64,000 nt of DNA, from NCBI RefSeq assembly GCF_024169245.1, contig NZ_JALJWP010000001.1, forward strand, positions 3,225,501 to 3,289,500, in the 5' to 3' direction. A model generated the notes under the pieces. That model had not been told where the DNA came from, ran no database searches, and saw only the letters and a list, made by a program, of their open reading frames with translations. The stretch is from Pseudomonas koreensis (GTDB lineage: Bacteria; Pseudomonadota; Gammaproteobacteria; Pseudomonadales; Pseudomonadaceae). Positions 1 to 8,037 of this stretch are shown piece after piece. Made by a program: the position numbers and the translations under genes. Within the stretch, counting starts at the first letter, position 1, and each line of letters begins with the position of its first letter.

Positions 1-194
1 AGGTCACGGCGAATCGCGCTGATCGCCCAGGACAATTGGTCACCGGCGTGCAGTTGCTGATACGAGAGTGCGCGTTTGAAGACTTTGCCGTCGCTGCTAC
101 GCAGAGTGAGCAGGATGCCACCGTCAGGACGTGGGGCAGTGCTGACTTCGTAGTTGGAGAACAGCGATGTAAATTTTTCTTGAATCAGGCTCAT
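1..194 (-). CDS. DUF3509 domain protein (3' end cut by window edge)
   Basis: Reading the minus strand from the ATG at 194 gives MSLIQEKFTSLFSNYEVSTA followed by an RPDGGILLTLRSSDGK stretch, open to the window edge. This fits the small DUF3509 family, which is largely confined to Pseudomonas and has no established biochemical role. About 64 residues are visible and the C-terminus lies outside the window. A GGAG ribosome binding site lies a few bases before the ATG, which supports the start. It is transcribed divergently from the acyl-CoA synthetase at 580, and the shared 385-base upstream region carries the TGCA motif array described separately. Family membership is from recall of the N-terminal pattern. 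Confidence 0.75.
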   Translation of the reverse strand, partial: MSLIQEKFTSLFSNYEVSTAPRPDGGILLTLRSSDGKVFKRALSYQQLHAGDQLSWAISAIRRD

Positions 195-294
195 GTCATC
201 AGCTCCGTATGTACTTGAATGGCAAGCATGCGGAGGTAGTTGCAGCGTTTGTGCCAGTATTGATGCGAATAAAAAACCTTATAAATCAATTAGT

Positions 295-356
295 TGCAAT
301 CGTTGCATTTTGCAGGTGTCGTGCAATCTGCATGAATGGCCATCGTGCATCCTGCA
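295..356. promoter_or_regulatory. Array of TGCA-N3-TGCA motifs in divergent promoter region
   Basis: Three copies of TGCA-N3-TGCA start at 304, 322 and 346 (TGCATTTTGCA, TGCAATCTGCA, TGCATCCTGCA), with another TGCA at 295. Each is symmetric in its TGCA halves. They lie between the divergent DUF3509 and acyl-CoA synthetase genes, where a regulator of either could bind. The rest of 195-579 shows no convincing gene. No regulator is identified. Confidence 0.35.
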
Positions 357-579
357 TTTTGCGTGATTTTTCCTGGAACAACGGAACCAAACGTTCGTAC
401 CAGAATCCACGCTGTCCCATCCAGCGCGACGGGATACAAATCATTGCAAAAACCGCGTGTACAGCCTCGCGAGCGCTGACGTACTTTCCCTCTCGACCTT
501 CGACAAAATGCGTCGGTCGCAGCCATTACCCGATAACAAGAACAGCGATCTGCACTTCAAGGTCGAACGGGGAGCTTTC

Positions 580-2418
580 ATGCGTCACGCACCAAGCGAC
601 ACGATTACCTGGGGCATGATGCTCCGCAAACTGCCGATGATTGCCAAAGCCATCCCGCGCGTGGTCAAAGGCATGAAAGTGGCCAACGTCACGGATCCGA
701 CCCAAACGTGTGGCCTCGGCTGGACCTTCGAGCAAGCGACGCTGCGCAACCCTGATGGCGTGGCGTTATTGCAGGATGACGTTGCGCTGACCTACGCGCA
801 GGTCAACCAGTGGGCCAATCGCATCGCGCATCATCTGAGCGAGCAGGGTATCGGCAAGGGTGATGTGGTCGCGGTATTCATCGAGAACCGTGCGGAATTG
901 CTGGTGACCATTCTCGCGCTGGCCAAGCTCGGTGCGGTCAGTGCGCTGCTCAACACCTCGCTGATGCGCGACACGCTTGTCCACAGCATCAATCTGGTCG
1001 CGCCGGTGGCTATCGTGGTCGGCGAAGAGTTGACTGCGATCTATGCCGGCGTGCGTGATCAAGTCTCCATAGCTGCACCACGCACATGGTTTGTCGCCGA
1101 TCAAGACACTTACAGCCATCCGGGCATAGCGCCCGAGGGTTACGTCAATCTGATCAGCGCCAGTGCCGACGCCAGCAGCGCCAACCCGCCGAGCAGCGCG
1201 GAGATTTTCTTCGACGATCCGTGTTTCTACATCTACACCTCTGGCACCACCGGCCTGCCCAAGGCTGGAGTGTTCAAGCACGGACGCTGGATGCGCAGCT
1301 CGGCAAGCTTCGGCATGATCGCCCTCGATATGCGCCCGGACGACGTCGTCTACTGCACCTTGCCGCTGTATCACGCCACCGGCCTGTGCGTGTGCTGGGG
1401 CTCGGCGATCAACGGCGCTTCGGGTTTTGCCATCCGGCGCAAATTCAGCGCCAGTCAGTTCTGGAATGATGTGCGCCGCTATCGCGCGACCACTATCGGC
1501 TATGTCGGCGAGTTGTGCCGCTACCTGGTCGAGCAACCGGCCAGCGCCGATGACAGCCGCCACGACGTACGCAAGATGATCGGCAATGGCTTGCGCCCCG
1601 GCGCGTGGGGCGAGTTCAAGACGCGTTTTGCCGTCGAGCACATCTGTGAGCTGTACGCCGCGAGCGACGGCAACATCGGTTTCAGCAATATCCTCAATTT
1701 CGACAACACCGTCGGTTTTTCGCTGATGGCCTGGGAACTGGTCGCCTACGATCACGACAGTGGCGAGCCTTTGCGCGGCGAGGATGGTTTCATGCGCAAG
1801 GTCGGCAAGGGCGAGCAGGGTTTACTGCTGGCGCGGATCGACGACAAGGCACCGCTGGACGGTTACACCGATCCGCAGAAAACCGCGCGCGTCGTTCTTC
1901 ACGATGTGTTCAACAAGGGTGATCGCTTTTTCAACACTGGCGACCTGCTGCGCAACATCGGTTTCGGTCACGCGCAGTTCGTTGATCGCCTCGGCGATAC
2001 CTATCGCTGGAAGGGTGAAAACGTGTCGACCACCGAAGTCGAGAACCTGTTGCTGCAGCATCCATTGATCTCTGAAGCCGTGGCCTATGGGGTGGAAATC
2101 CCCAATACAAACGGGCGTGCGGGAATGGCCGCAATTACTCCCGCCGAATCCCTGGCCACGCTGGATTTCGCCGAACTACTGAGTTTCGCCCGGCAACGCA
2201 TGCCGGCCTATGCCGTGCCGTTGTTCCTCCGGGTGAAAGTGAAAATGGAAACCACCGGGACCTTCAAATACCAGAAGACTCGCCTGAAAAAGGAAGGCTT
2301 TGACCCCGGGCTCACGGGCGATGACCCGATTTTCGCCTGGCTGCCCGGCAGTGAAACCTATGTGCATGTCAGTGAGGAAATACTCGCCGAAATTCAACAA
2401 GGCAAACATCGATATTGA
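580..2418 (+). CDS. Long-chain acyl-CoA synthetase (FATP/FadD-like AMP-binding enzyme)
   Basis: A 612-residue adenylate-forming enzyme expected to activate fatty acids with ATP and CoA at the inner membrane face. The AMP-binding P-loop motif YTSGTTGLPKA is at about residues 219-229, and the later NTGDLLR and RLGDTYRWKGENVST motifs at about 450-480 are the adenylate-binding and hinge regions. Its overall look (N-terminal hydrophobic stretch, LYAASDGNIGF, VGFSLM) resembles the long-chain/very-long-chain FATP-type branch more than classic FadD. I chose ATG 580 over the upstream in-frame codon at 457 because a GGGGAG site precedes it by a few bases and the protein then begins like related enzymes. 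The ankyrin gene at 2514 follows after 95 bases and may be co-transcribed. Confidence 0.88.
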   Translation: MRHAPSDTITWGMMLRKLPMIAKAIPRVVKGMKVANVTDPTQTCGLGWTFEQATLRNPDGVALLQDDVALTYAQVNQWANRIAHHLSEQGIGKGDVVAVFIENRAELLVTILALAKLGAVSALLNTSLMRDTLVHSINLVAPVAIVVGEELTAIYAGVRDQVSIAAPRTWFVADQDTYSHPGIAPEGYVNLISASADASSANPPSSAEIFFDDPCFYIYTSGTTGLPKAGVFKHGRWMRSSASFGMIALDMRPDDVVYCTLPLYHATGLCVCWGSAINGASGFAIRRKFSASQFWNDVRRYRATTIGYVGELCRYLVEQPASADDSRHDVRKMIGNGLRPGAWGEFKTRFAVEHICELYAASDGNIGFSNILNFDNTVGFSLMAWELVAYDHDSGEPLRGEDGFMRKVGKGEQGLLLARIDDKAPLDGYTDPQKTARVVLHDVFNKGDRFFNTGDLLRNIGFGHAQFVDRLGDTYRWKGENVSTTEVENLLLQHPLISEAVAYGVEIPNTNGRAGMAAITPAESLATLDFAELLSFARQRMPAYAVPLFLRVKVKMETTGTFKYQKTRLKKEGFDPGLTGDDPIFAWLPGSETYVHVSEEILAEIQQGKHRY

Positions 2419-2513
2419 GTGTGGCTATCAGAGCGCTCGGAAAAAACCGAGTGACAGCCACCGTGGCGCTCGGGAAACTGTCGGCTTTCCGATAGACCGA
2501 AATGGAGTGCCCC

Positions 2514-3032
2514 ATGTCCGACCAAAGCCGCCAGATGACCCCTGAGGAAGCTGCCGAATTCACCGAGCAGGTTTTCAACAAGGCGCGCGACGGTGATGCC
2601 GAGATGCTCGATCGCCTGGTGACCGCCGGGCTGCCGGTGAACCTGAAAAACAGCAAGGGCGACACGTTATTGATGCTCGCCAGCTACTACGGCCATGTTG
2701 ATGCGGTGAAGGTCCTGCTTAAACACAAAGCCGATCCAGAAATGCGCAATGGCAACGGCCAGAGTCCGATCGCCGGCGCTGCGTTCAAAGGTGATCTGGC
2801 GGTGGTCAAAGCGCTGGTCGAGGCGGGCGCCGAAATCGAAGGCTCGTCGTTCGACGGCCGCACGGCACTGATGATGGCGGCGATGTTCAACCGCGTTGAA
2901 ATCGTCGATTACCTGATCGGCCAGGGCGCTGATCCGAAAGCCAAGGACGCCAATGGCGTGACCGCGCTGGACGCGGCCCGAACCATGGGCGCAGTCGATA
3001 CCACCGCGCAGCTGGAAAAGTTGTTGGCATAA
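2514..3032 (+). CDS. Ankyrin-repeat protein
   Basis: A 172-residue soluble protein made almost entirely of ankyrin repeats. After a short N-terminal helix (MTPEEAAEFTEQVF), at least four helix-turn-helix units can be read: DGDAEMLDRLVTAGLPVN, GDTLLMLASYYGHVDAVKVL, a GQSPIAGAAFKGDLAVVKAL unit, and GRTALMMAAMFNRVEIVDYL, followed by a degenerate capping repeat. Ankyrin repeats mediate protein contacts, so the partner, not an activity, would define its function. No signal peptide is seen, so it is probably cytoplasmic. The ATG at 2514 is preferred to the one at 2502 because the GGAG ribosome site sits on top of the latter. It follows the acyl-CoA synthetase on the same strand. A repeat hairpin begins just after its stop. 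Confidence 0.85.
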   Translation: MSDQSRQMTPEEAAEFTEQVFNKARDGDAEMLDRLVTAGLPVNLKNSKGDTLLMLASYYGHVDAVKVLLKHKADPEMRNGNGQSPIAGAAFKGDLAVVKALVEAGAEIEGSSFDGRTALMMAAMFNRVEIVDYLIGQGADPKAKDANGVTALDAARTMGAVDTTAQLEKLLA

Positions 3033-3036
3033 ACGT

Positions 3037-3105
3037 CAAAAGATCGCAGCCGGTCCGCAGGCACACGCAGAGTCTGTGGGAGCTGCCGAAGGCTGCGATC
3101 TTTTG
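3037..3105. repeat. GATCGCAGCC-type palindromic repeat
   Basis: Inverted repeat with outer arms CAAAAGATCGCAGCC and GGCTGCGATCTTTTG around a less conserved centre. One of five copies of this family in the window. It lies between two same-strand genes and could form a transcript hairpin. Confidence 0.85.
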
Positions 3106-3162
3106 CTTTTCTGCGCTATTCTTCGCGCCCGCGAAATCTACCTCCATCACAGGATCCGCCTC

Positions 3163-3693
3163 ATGAAAGCCGCACTCGTCGAACTCATCAGCAAAATCAG
3201 CTCCGGCTGCATGGGCGAGGACGAGATCCTGAAAGTCGCCGACGAAGCCGCGCAGGCCTACGCCGATGCCGATGCTTTTCTGACAGCCAATCCGGACATC
3301 AACTACGACGACACTTTCCCGATTCCGCTGGGTGAGTGGGTGGTGGTCGGCAGCCTGCCGGAAACCGTGCTGTTCCAGGCCGACACCTACGTCGATCTGT
3401 TCGCACAAATCGTTGCCTCGTTCGGTCCGGGGGTGGATTTCAACCTCAAGCCCAAGCAACTGGCGAAGACCGAAGCGCTGACCGCGCTCAACCGCATTCA
3501 GGTGCAGATGAGCAGCCTGAACAAGGAAAACGGCGGGTACACGCTGATGAACTTCAGCCAATTGCTCGACGATGAACTGCAAATGGTCCTGGTCTACGGC
3601 AACGATGTGCCTCGCGTGCTCGAGTTGTGCGCCGAGGTCGGCATCGCCGCTGCGCCGGCACTGGAGGCCTTGAAGGTCGCCGTTCACGTCTGA
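3163..3693 (+). CDS. Conserved hypothetical protein
   Basis: A 176-residue acidic soluble protein beginning MKAALVELISKISSGCMGED. I do not recognise a characterised domain. There is no signal peptide or membrane segment. The sequence alternates helical stretches (EILKVADEAAQAYADADAFL, LAKTEALTALNRIQVQMSSL) with a central segment rich in aromatic and acidic residues. The ATG at 3163 is chosen because the longer reading from 3076 would run through the preceding repeat, whose arm would encode the residues AAEGCDLL, and because an AGGA site lies just upstream. Codon use matches its neighbours. It stands alone between a repeat and a small membrane-protein gene. Confidence 0.75.
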   Translation: MKAALVELISKISSGCMGEDEILKVADEAAQAYADADAFLTANPDINYDDTFPIPLGEWVVVGSLPETVLFQADTYVDLFAQIVASFGPGVDFNLKPKQLAKTEALTALNRIQVQMSSLNKENGGYTLMNFSQLLDDELQMVLVYGNDVPRVLELCAEVGIAAAPALEALKVAVHV

Positions 3694-3764
3694 ACGCAAT
3701 AAAAGGGAACCCTGCGCGCGACCGTCTATCCTAAAAGTGCATGCCACTATTCTGGAGCGACACC

Positions 3765-3956
3765 ATGGGTTCCACGTTCAACGGTCTGATTGGCCTGATC
3801 ATCCTTGCCCTCGACATCTGGGCCATCATCAACGTGCTGAAAAGCGGCGCCTCCACCGGGATGAAAATCGTCTGGGTGTTGCTGATCATCCTCCTGCCGG
3901 TGTTGGGCCTGATCATCTGGGCGATTGCCGGGCCACGGGGCAACGTCCGGATCTGA
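3765..3956 (+). CDS. Small two-TM protein, PLDc_N-type
   Basis: A 63-residue protein with two hydrophobic helices: GLIGLIILALDIWAIINVL and VWVLLIILLPVLGLIIWAIAG. The second ends in the P-x-x-G-x-x-x-W pattern followed by GPRGNVRI. This layout is that of the PLDc_N family, short membrane proteins resembling the N-terminal anchor of cardiolipin synthases but lacking the catalytic HKD domains. A GGAG site eight bases upstream supports ATG 3765 over an earlier in-frame ATG at 3741. It probably sits in the inner membrane. The function of stand-alone members is unknown. A REP doublet follows 30 bases after the stop. Confidence 0.8.
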   Translation: MGSTFNGLIGLIILALDIWAIINVLKSGASTGMKIVWVLLIILLPVLGLIIWAIAGPRGNVRI

Positions 3957-3986
3957 CGCAAATCCCGAGAACACTGCAATACCCCT

Positions 3987-4074
3987 GTAGGAGTGAGCCT
4001 GCTCGCGATAGCGGTTTTTCAGTCACAGATTGATTGACTGGGAAATAGCCATCGCGAGCAGGCTCACGCCTACA
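3987..4074. repeat. REP doublet (GAGCCTGCTCGCGA family)
   Basis: Two inverted copies, GTAGGAGTGAGCCTGCTCGC at the left and GCGAGCAGGCTCACGCCTAC at the right, about 35 bases apart. This is the paired (REPIN-like) arrangement typical of fluorescens-group Pseudomonas. It lies intergenically before speE. Confidence 0.9.
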
Positions 4075-4197
4075 CAGGTTAGGTGTGCAGCCGATCAAGT
4101 GAGGTTCGACCTGTCATCTTCGGCAACGTAGAATGCGCGCCTTTCCCGGGCAATCGTCCCCACGATGGCGCCCGCGCATTTATCGGAGCACTTGACC

Positions 4198-5073
4198 ATG
4201 ACCGTCACCAAGACCAGCGAGTACCTGGAAACCCTCTACGAAGGCTACGGCCAGCGTTTTCGCATGGAAAAACTGCTGCACGAAGTGCGCACCGAGCACC
4301 AGCATCTGGTGATCTTCCAGAACCCGCGCATGGGCCGGGTGATGGCGCTGGACGGCGTGATCCAGACCACCGAAGCCGATGAATTCATCTACCACGAGAT
4401 GCTGACCCACGTGCCGATCCTTGCCCACGGCACTGCCAAGCGCGTGCTGATCATTGGCGGCGGTGACGGCGGCATGCTGCGCGAAGTGACCAAACACGCC
4501 GGCGTCGAGCACATCACCATGGTCGAAATCGACGGCACCGTGGTCGACATGTGCAAGGAGTTTCTGCCGAACCATTCCGCCGGTGCCTACGACGACCCGC
4601 GCCTGAACCTGGTGATCGACGACGGCATGCGTTTCGTCGCCACCACCACTGAAAAATTCGACGTGATCATTTCCGACTCCACCGATCCGATCGGCCCGGG
4701 CGAAGTGCTGTTCTCGGAAAACTTCTATCAGGCCTGCCACCGCTGCCTGAACGAAGGCGGCATCCTCGTCACCCAGAACGGCACGCCGTTCATGCAGATC
4801 GACGAAGTCAAAACCACCGCTGGCCGCCTGCGCAGCCTGTTCCCGGACTGGCATTTCTACCAGGCCGCCGTGCCGACTTACATCGGCGGCTCGATGACCT
4901 TCGCCTGGGGCTCGACCAACCCGGCCTACCGCAAGCTCAGCCGTGAAACCCTGCAACAGCGCTTCATCGGCAGCGGCATCGTTACCCGCTACTACAACCC
5001 GGAAATCCACATCGGCGCATTCGCCCTGCCGCAATACGTGCTGCAAGCGGTGAACAAGCCAAGCAACGACTGA
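4198..5073 (+). CDS. speE: Spermidine synthase (polyamine aminopropyltransferase)
   Basis: A 291-residue enzyme that transfers the aminopropyl group from decarboxylated S-adenosylmethionine to putrescine to make spermidine in the cytoplasm. The family's glycine-rich nucleoside-binding motif [15 protein letters not shown] is at about residues 83-97, followed by the acidic [11 protein letters not shown] loop. The catalytic-region [13 protein letters not shown] motif is at about 156-168. The C-terminal [13 protein letters not shown] is also typical. Length is normal. ATG 4198 is chosen over an in-frame ATG at 4165 because a GGAG site lies nine bases before it and the protein then starts with the usual [13 protein letters not shown]. 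It appears monocistronic, with REP elements on both sides. Confidence 0.95.
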   Translation: MTVTKTSEYLETLYEGYGQRFRMEKLLHEVRTEHQHLVIFQNPRMGRVMALDGVIQTTEADEFIYHEMLTHVPILAHGTAKRVLIIGGGDGGMLREVTKHAGVEHITMVEIDGTVVDMCKEFLPNHSAGAYDDPRLNLVIDDGMRFVATTTEKFDVIISDSTDPIGPGEVLFSENFYQACHRCLNEGGILVTQNGTPFMQIDEVKTTAGRLRSLFPDWHFYQAAVPTYIGGSMTFAWGSTNPAYRKLSRETLQQRFIGSGIVTRYYNPEIHIGAFALPQYVLQAVNKPSND

Positions 5074-5095
5074 TACTTCCCCGCAAAACCTCTTT

Positions 5096-5182
5096 GTGGG
5101 AGCGAGCCTGCTCGCGAAAGCGTATTGTCAGCCAACTCAATGGCGACTGGCGCGCCGCCTTCGCGAGCAGGCTCGCTCCCAC
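5096..5182. repeat. REP doublet (GAGCCTGCTCGCGA family)
   Basis: Left arm GTGGGAGCGAGCCTGCTCGC and right arm GCGAGCAGGCTCGCTCCCAC in inverted orientation, 23 bases after the speE stop. This copy uses the GTGGGAGCG variant instead of GTAGGAGTG. Confidence 0.9.
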
Positions 5183-5293
5183 AATGCTCATCCGTTTTTC
5201 CTGACTAAGTGCTGTAATCCTTTTGAACCAACTCTCGCGGAAAAAAGTCGAGATAGAGGTAAGCCCATTTACGGGTTGATCGAGGAGGCACTG

Positions 5294-5527
5294 ATGCAAA
5301 AGTGGAAAGTCACTTTCGTGGATGATCATGGTGAAATTGTCGATGAAGTCTTCGAACGTGAGGAATGCCCGTCCGATGATGAAGCCGCGCGGCTGATCAA
5401 GGAGCGGCTTCTTCCGGTCGCCGCCCAGCTGGATCTCAACGATCTGCAAGGGCGCACCACCGATGCCGAGGTGAAAAACCTCAAGACCCAGAACGGCATC
5501 GAAATCCGCAGCATCAAACCTGTCTGA
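5294..5527 (+). CDS. Small conserved hypothetical protein
   Basis: A 77-residue acidic protein starting MQKWKVTFVDDHGEIVDEVF and ending KTQNGIEIRSIKPV. It has a beta-rich start, a central helix (SDDEAARLIKERLLPVAAQL) and a short final strand. No named domain is recognised and there is no signal peptide. The ATG at 5294 is supported by a GAGGAGG site a few bases upstream; the longer open frame from 5096 runs through a REP element and is rejected. It is likely monocistronic. Confidence 0.75.
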   Translation: MQKWKVTFVDDHGEIVDEVFEREECPSDDEAARLIKERLLPVAAQLDLNDLQGRTTDAEVKNLKTQNGIEIRSIKPV

Positions 5528-5735
5528 ACACTTCCTGTCATCTCGTAAACCAGGCCTTGGCAGCGGCGCTCTCTTGGGGCTACTCTGCAAGCGAGATCAG
5601 CGAATGGATCGCTAAGGTCTGGTCTTGTCAGCTACATGCTTGTTTCCCGCGCGCAACCACGTTGCCGTAGTACTTAGGCCAAAGGCCCGGGGCGGGAATA
5701 CGGAAAGTCTATCCATCAATCGAGGGGGACGATTC

Positions 5736-6083
5736 ATGAGCACAGCCTATCAAGAAGACATCAGCAGCAACGTTCTGCGCCGCATGAAAGAAGGCGGTTT
5801 CGATTTTTCCCGGTTCCATCCCATCGAGTTCTACGCGATTTTCCCGGACGAGGAGCGGGCGCGCAGGGCAGCAGGCAAATTTCGCGGTGAGTCCATCAAT
5901 GCCCAGGTCAGTGCGCGCGACGACGGCGCCTGGTCGCTGGAATTGAGCAAAGTGATGTACGCAACCTACGACGACATTGGCGATTTCGAGCAGGGCTTTT
6001 CTGCCGTGGTCGAACCGCTGGGCGGCATTATCGAGGGTTGGGGCGTGAAGCAGGAGGTGCGCAATCGTTACCGGTTGAATTGA
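5736..6083 (+). CDS. RraB-family ribonuclease E inhibitor-like protein
   Basis: A 115-residue protein fitting the RraB (regulator of ribonuclease activity B) fold. Seen motifs are FYAIFPDEERARRAAGKF, a DDGAWSLELSKVMYATYDDI segment and GGIIEGWGVKQE near the C-terminus. Enteric RraB binds RNase E and modulates mRNA decay; the same role here is inferred from family only. ATG 5736 follows a strong GAGGGGG site, and the upstream extension from 5625 has no support. An intrinsic terminator follows the stop by 22 bases, so the unit ends here. The window also carries rraA at 53495, so both adaptor types are present in this genome. Confidence 0.8.
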   Translation: MSTAYQEDISSNVLRRMKEGGFDFSRFHPIEFYAIFPDEERARRAAGKFRGESINAQVSARDDGAWSLELSKVMYATYDDIGDFEQGFSAVVEPLGGIIEGWGVKQEVRNRYRLN

Positions 6084-6105
6084 TCTTGCGCATTGTTTGG
6101 CGGGC

Positions 6106-6139
6106 AACGGCTGACCTTTGGGTCGGCCGTTGTCGTTTT
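6106..6139 (+). terminator. Intrinsic terminator after the rraB-like gene
   Basis: Stem AACGGCTGACC/GGTCGGCCGTT (6106-6116 with 6121-6131) and a TTTG loop, followed by TGTCGTTTT. It lies 22 bases after the stop at 6083. Confidence 0.8.
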
Positions 6140-6145
6140 AAAGAT

Positions 6146-6216
6146 CAAAAGATCGCAGCCTTCGGCAGCTCCTACAGGTGATCGTGTAGGAGCTGCCGAA
6201 GGCTGCGATCTTGTGC
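6146..6216. repeat. GATCGCAGCC-type palindromic repeat
   Basis: Near-perfect inverted repeat: GATCGCAGCCTTCGGCAGCT with CCTACA on the left, mirrored by TGTAGGAGCTGCCGAAGGCT on the right, with a short loop. It lies immediately after the rraB-like terminator. Confidence 0.9.
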
Positions 6217-6237
6217 TTTTGCATTCAAAATATTTCA

Positions 6238-6400
6238 AAAAAACAAAAAAAGCCACCGGAGAGGGTGGCTAAAAGGGAAGACGGGTGTGCAGTGAAGTCT
6301 TGGCGGGACGGGGCCGCCAAGGCTGTCCGGATCAATTGAGCTGGCTACTTCGCGGCGCCGTGCCAATGAAGTTTTGCAGCGAATGTGCGGATTATCCGCA
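6238..6400 (-). ncRNA. Candidate minus-strand small RNA (terminator plus upstream hairpins)
   Basis: On the minus strand a stem AGCCACC/GGTGGCT (6270-6264 with 6257-6251) is followed by a run of T interrupted by one G, the form of an intrinsic terminator. About 28 bases upstream on that strand is a perfect 8-bp hairpin (CTTGGCGG/CCGCCAAG, 6299-6306 with 6314-6321). Further upstream is the near-palindrome TGCGGATTATCCGCA at 6386-6400. No credible minus-strand gene ends here, so a short structured RNA is a reasonable inference. No promoter was identified with confidence. The terminator could instead block readthrough. The rest of 6401-6615 holds the leader of the downstream operon. Confidence 0.3.
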
Positions 6401-6615
6401 GCCGCTGCCGGGCAGTGAAATCAACTCTGACTATGCTGGTGATAGGCGATGCAGTGCGTCGCAATGAAGCGGGGGCAATCGGGCCGGGGCATTTGCCGCA
6501 CAGGAATGGTGCGCTGCCTTTGGCGTGGATCCACAACCGATTGAATTCAAAGCGTTTATGCCGATGGCACGGGCCTTGCGAAGGCCTGTATGTCCGGAGT
6601 GACAAGGAGTACGGC

Positions 6616-8025
6616 ATGATCCGCACCTGTTTTGACGAGATGTACGATGCTGGCGGACTGGTTCGCCCGCATTACCGGGAATTTGCCCGCTGGCTGGCCG
6701 AGACGCCCGATGAGTTGCTTGCGCAACGCCGACGCGAGGCTGATCTGCTGTTCCATCGTGCCGGGATCACTTTCACGCTTTATGGCGACGAGCAGGGCAC
6801 CGAGCGGCTGATTCCGTTCGACACCATTCCGCGCAGCATCCCTGCCAGTGAGTGGCGAATTGTGGAGCGCGGCTGTATCCAGCGGGTCAAGGCGCTGAAC
6901 ATGTTCCTCGCCGACCTCTACCACGAGCAGCGCATCATCAAGGCCGGGATCATTCCCGCCGAACAGGTGCTGGCCAACGAGCAATACCAGCTGGCAATGC
7001 AGGGCCTGGATCTGCACCGCGACATCTATTCGCATATTTCCGGCGTCGATCTGGTGCGCGATGGCGATGGCACTTATTACGTCCTCGAAGACAACCTGCG
7101 CACACCCAGCGGCGTCAGTTACATGCTCGAAGACCGCAAGATGATGATGCGCCTGTTCCCCGAGCTGTTCGCCGCTCAGCGCATCGCCCCGATCGATCAC
7201 TACCCCAATCTGCTGCTCGACACCCTGAAAAGCTCGAGTCCGATCGACAACCCCAGCGTGGTGGTGCTGACGCCGGGGCGCTTCAACAGCGCGTTCTTCG
7301 AGCATGCGTTTCTCGCGCGGGAAATGGGCGTTGAACTGGTGGAGGGCGCGGACCTGTTCGTGCGCGACGACAAGGTGTTCATGCGCACAACCGACGGCCC
7401 GAAAGCGGTCGATGTGATTTATCGCCGCCTCGATGATGCCTTCCTCGATCCGCTGGCATTCAACCCGGATTCGATGCTCGGCGTGCCGGGGCTGCTGTCG
7501 TCCTATCGCTCCGGCAATGTGGTGCTGGCCAATGCCATCGGCACCGGAGTAGCGGACGATAAATCGGTTTACCCGTTTGTCACCGACATGATCCGTTTCT
7601 ACCTCGACGAAGAGCCGATCCTGAAGAACGTGCCGACCTGGCAATGCCGTAACCCGTCCGAGCTGTCCCACGTGCTGGCCAATCTTCCGGATCTGGTGGT
7701 CAAGGAAACCCAAGGCTCCGGCGGTTACGGGATGCTGGTCGGGCCGGCCGCGACGAGCGCGGAAATCGATGCCTTTCGCGAGCGCATCAAAGCCAAGCCC
7801 CATGCCTACATCGCGCAGCCGACGCTGTCGCTGTCGACGTGCCCGACCTTTGTCGAAAACGGCATCGCGCCGCGCCATATCGACCTGCGTCCGTTCGTAC
7901 TGTCCGGCCGCGAGACCCGGGTCGTGCCCGGTGGTTTGACCCGTGTCGCATTGCGTGAAGGCTCCCTGGTGGTGAATTCCTCCCAGGGTGGCGGCACCAA
8001 GGACACCTGGGTAGTCGAGGATTGA
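6616..8025 (+). CDS. Circularly permuted ATP-grasp protein
   Basis: A 469-residue protein of the circularly permuted type 2 ATP-grasp family (DUF404/DUF407). Members are predicted ATP-dependent carboxylate-amine ligases that form amide or peptide-like bonds; the substrate is unknown. Seen signatures are YEDNLRTPSGVSYMLEDR-like text (VLEDNLRTPSGVSYMLEDRK) at about 156-175, VVKETQGSGGYGMLVG at about 359-374 and IDLRPFVLSGRETRVVPGGL near 423-442. The ATG at 6616 has AAGGAG six bases upstream, so the longer frame from 6385 is rejected. It is the first gene of a tight operon with the alpha-E and transglutaminase genes, a set that recurs in many bacteria. Confidence 0.88.
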   Translation: MIRTCFDEMYDAGGLVRPHYREFARWLAETPDELLAQRRREADLLFHRAGITFTLYGDEQGTERLIPFDTIPRSIPASEWRIVERGCIQRVKALNMFLADLYHEQRIIKAGIIPAEQVLANEQYQLAMQGLDLHRDIYSHISGVDLVRDGDGTYYVLEDNLRTPSGVSYMLEDRKMMMRLFPELFAAQRIAPIDHYPNLLLDTLKSSSPIDNPSVVVLTPGRFNSAFFEHAFLAREMGVELVEGADLFVRDDKVFMRTTDGPKAVDVIYRRLDDAFLDPLAFNPDSMLGVPGLLSSYRSGNVVLANAIGTGVADDKSVYPFVTDMIRFYLDEEPILKNVPTWQCRNPSELSHVLANLPDLVVKETQGSGGYGMLVGPAATSAEIDAFRERIKAKPHAYIAQPTLSLSTCPTFVENGIAPRHIDLRPFVLSGRETRVVPGGLTRVALREGSLVVNSSQGGGTKDTWVVED

Positions 8026-8037
8026 AGGAAGCTTGCC

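Noticed and set aside
209..619. Plus-strand frame over the DUF3509/acyl-CoA synthetase intergenic region
   Set aside because: It overlaps the supported start of the synthetase gene, is rich in Cys and Arg and has no ribosome site; the region looks regulatory.
6363..6467. Short plus-strand frame beginning MKFCSECADYPQPLPGSEIN, reminiscent of NUDIX protein N-termini
   Set aside because: It stops after 33 residues, lacks a clear ribosome site and lies over the hairpins of the candidate minus-strand RNA. The similarity is limited to the first few residues.
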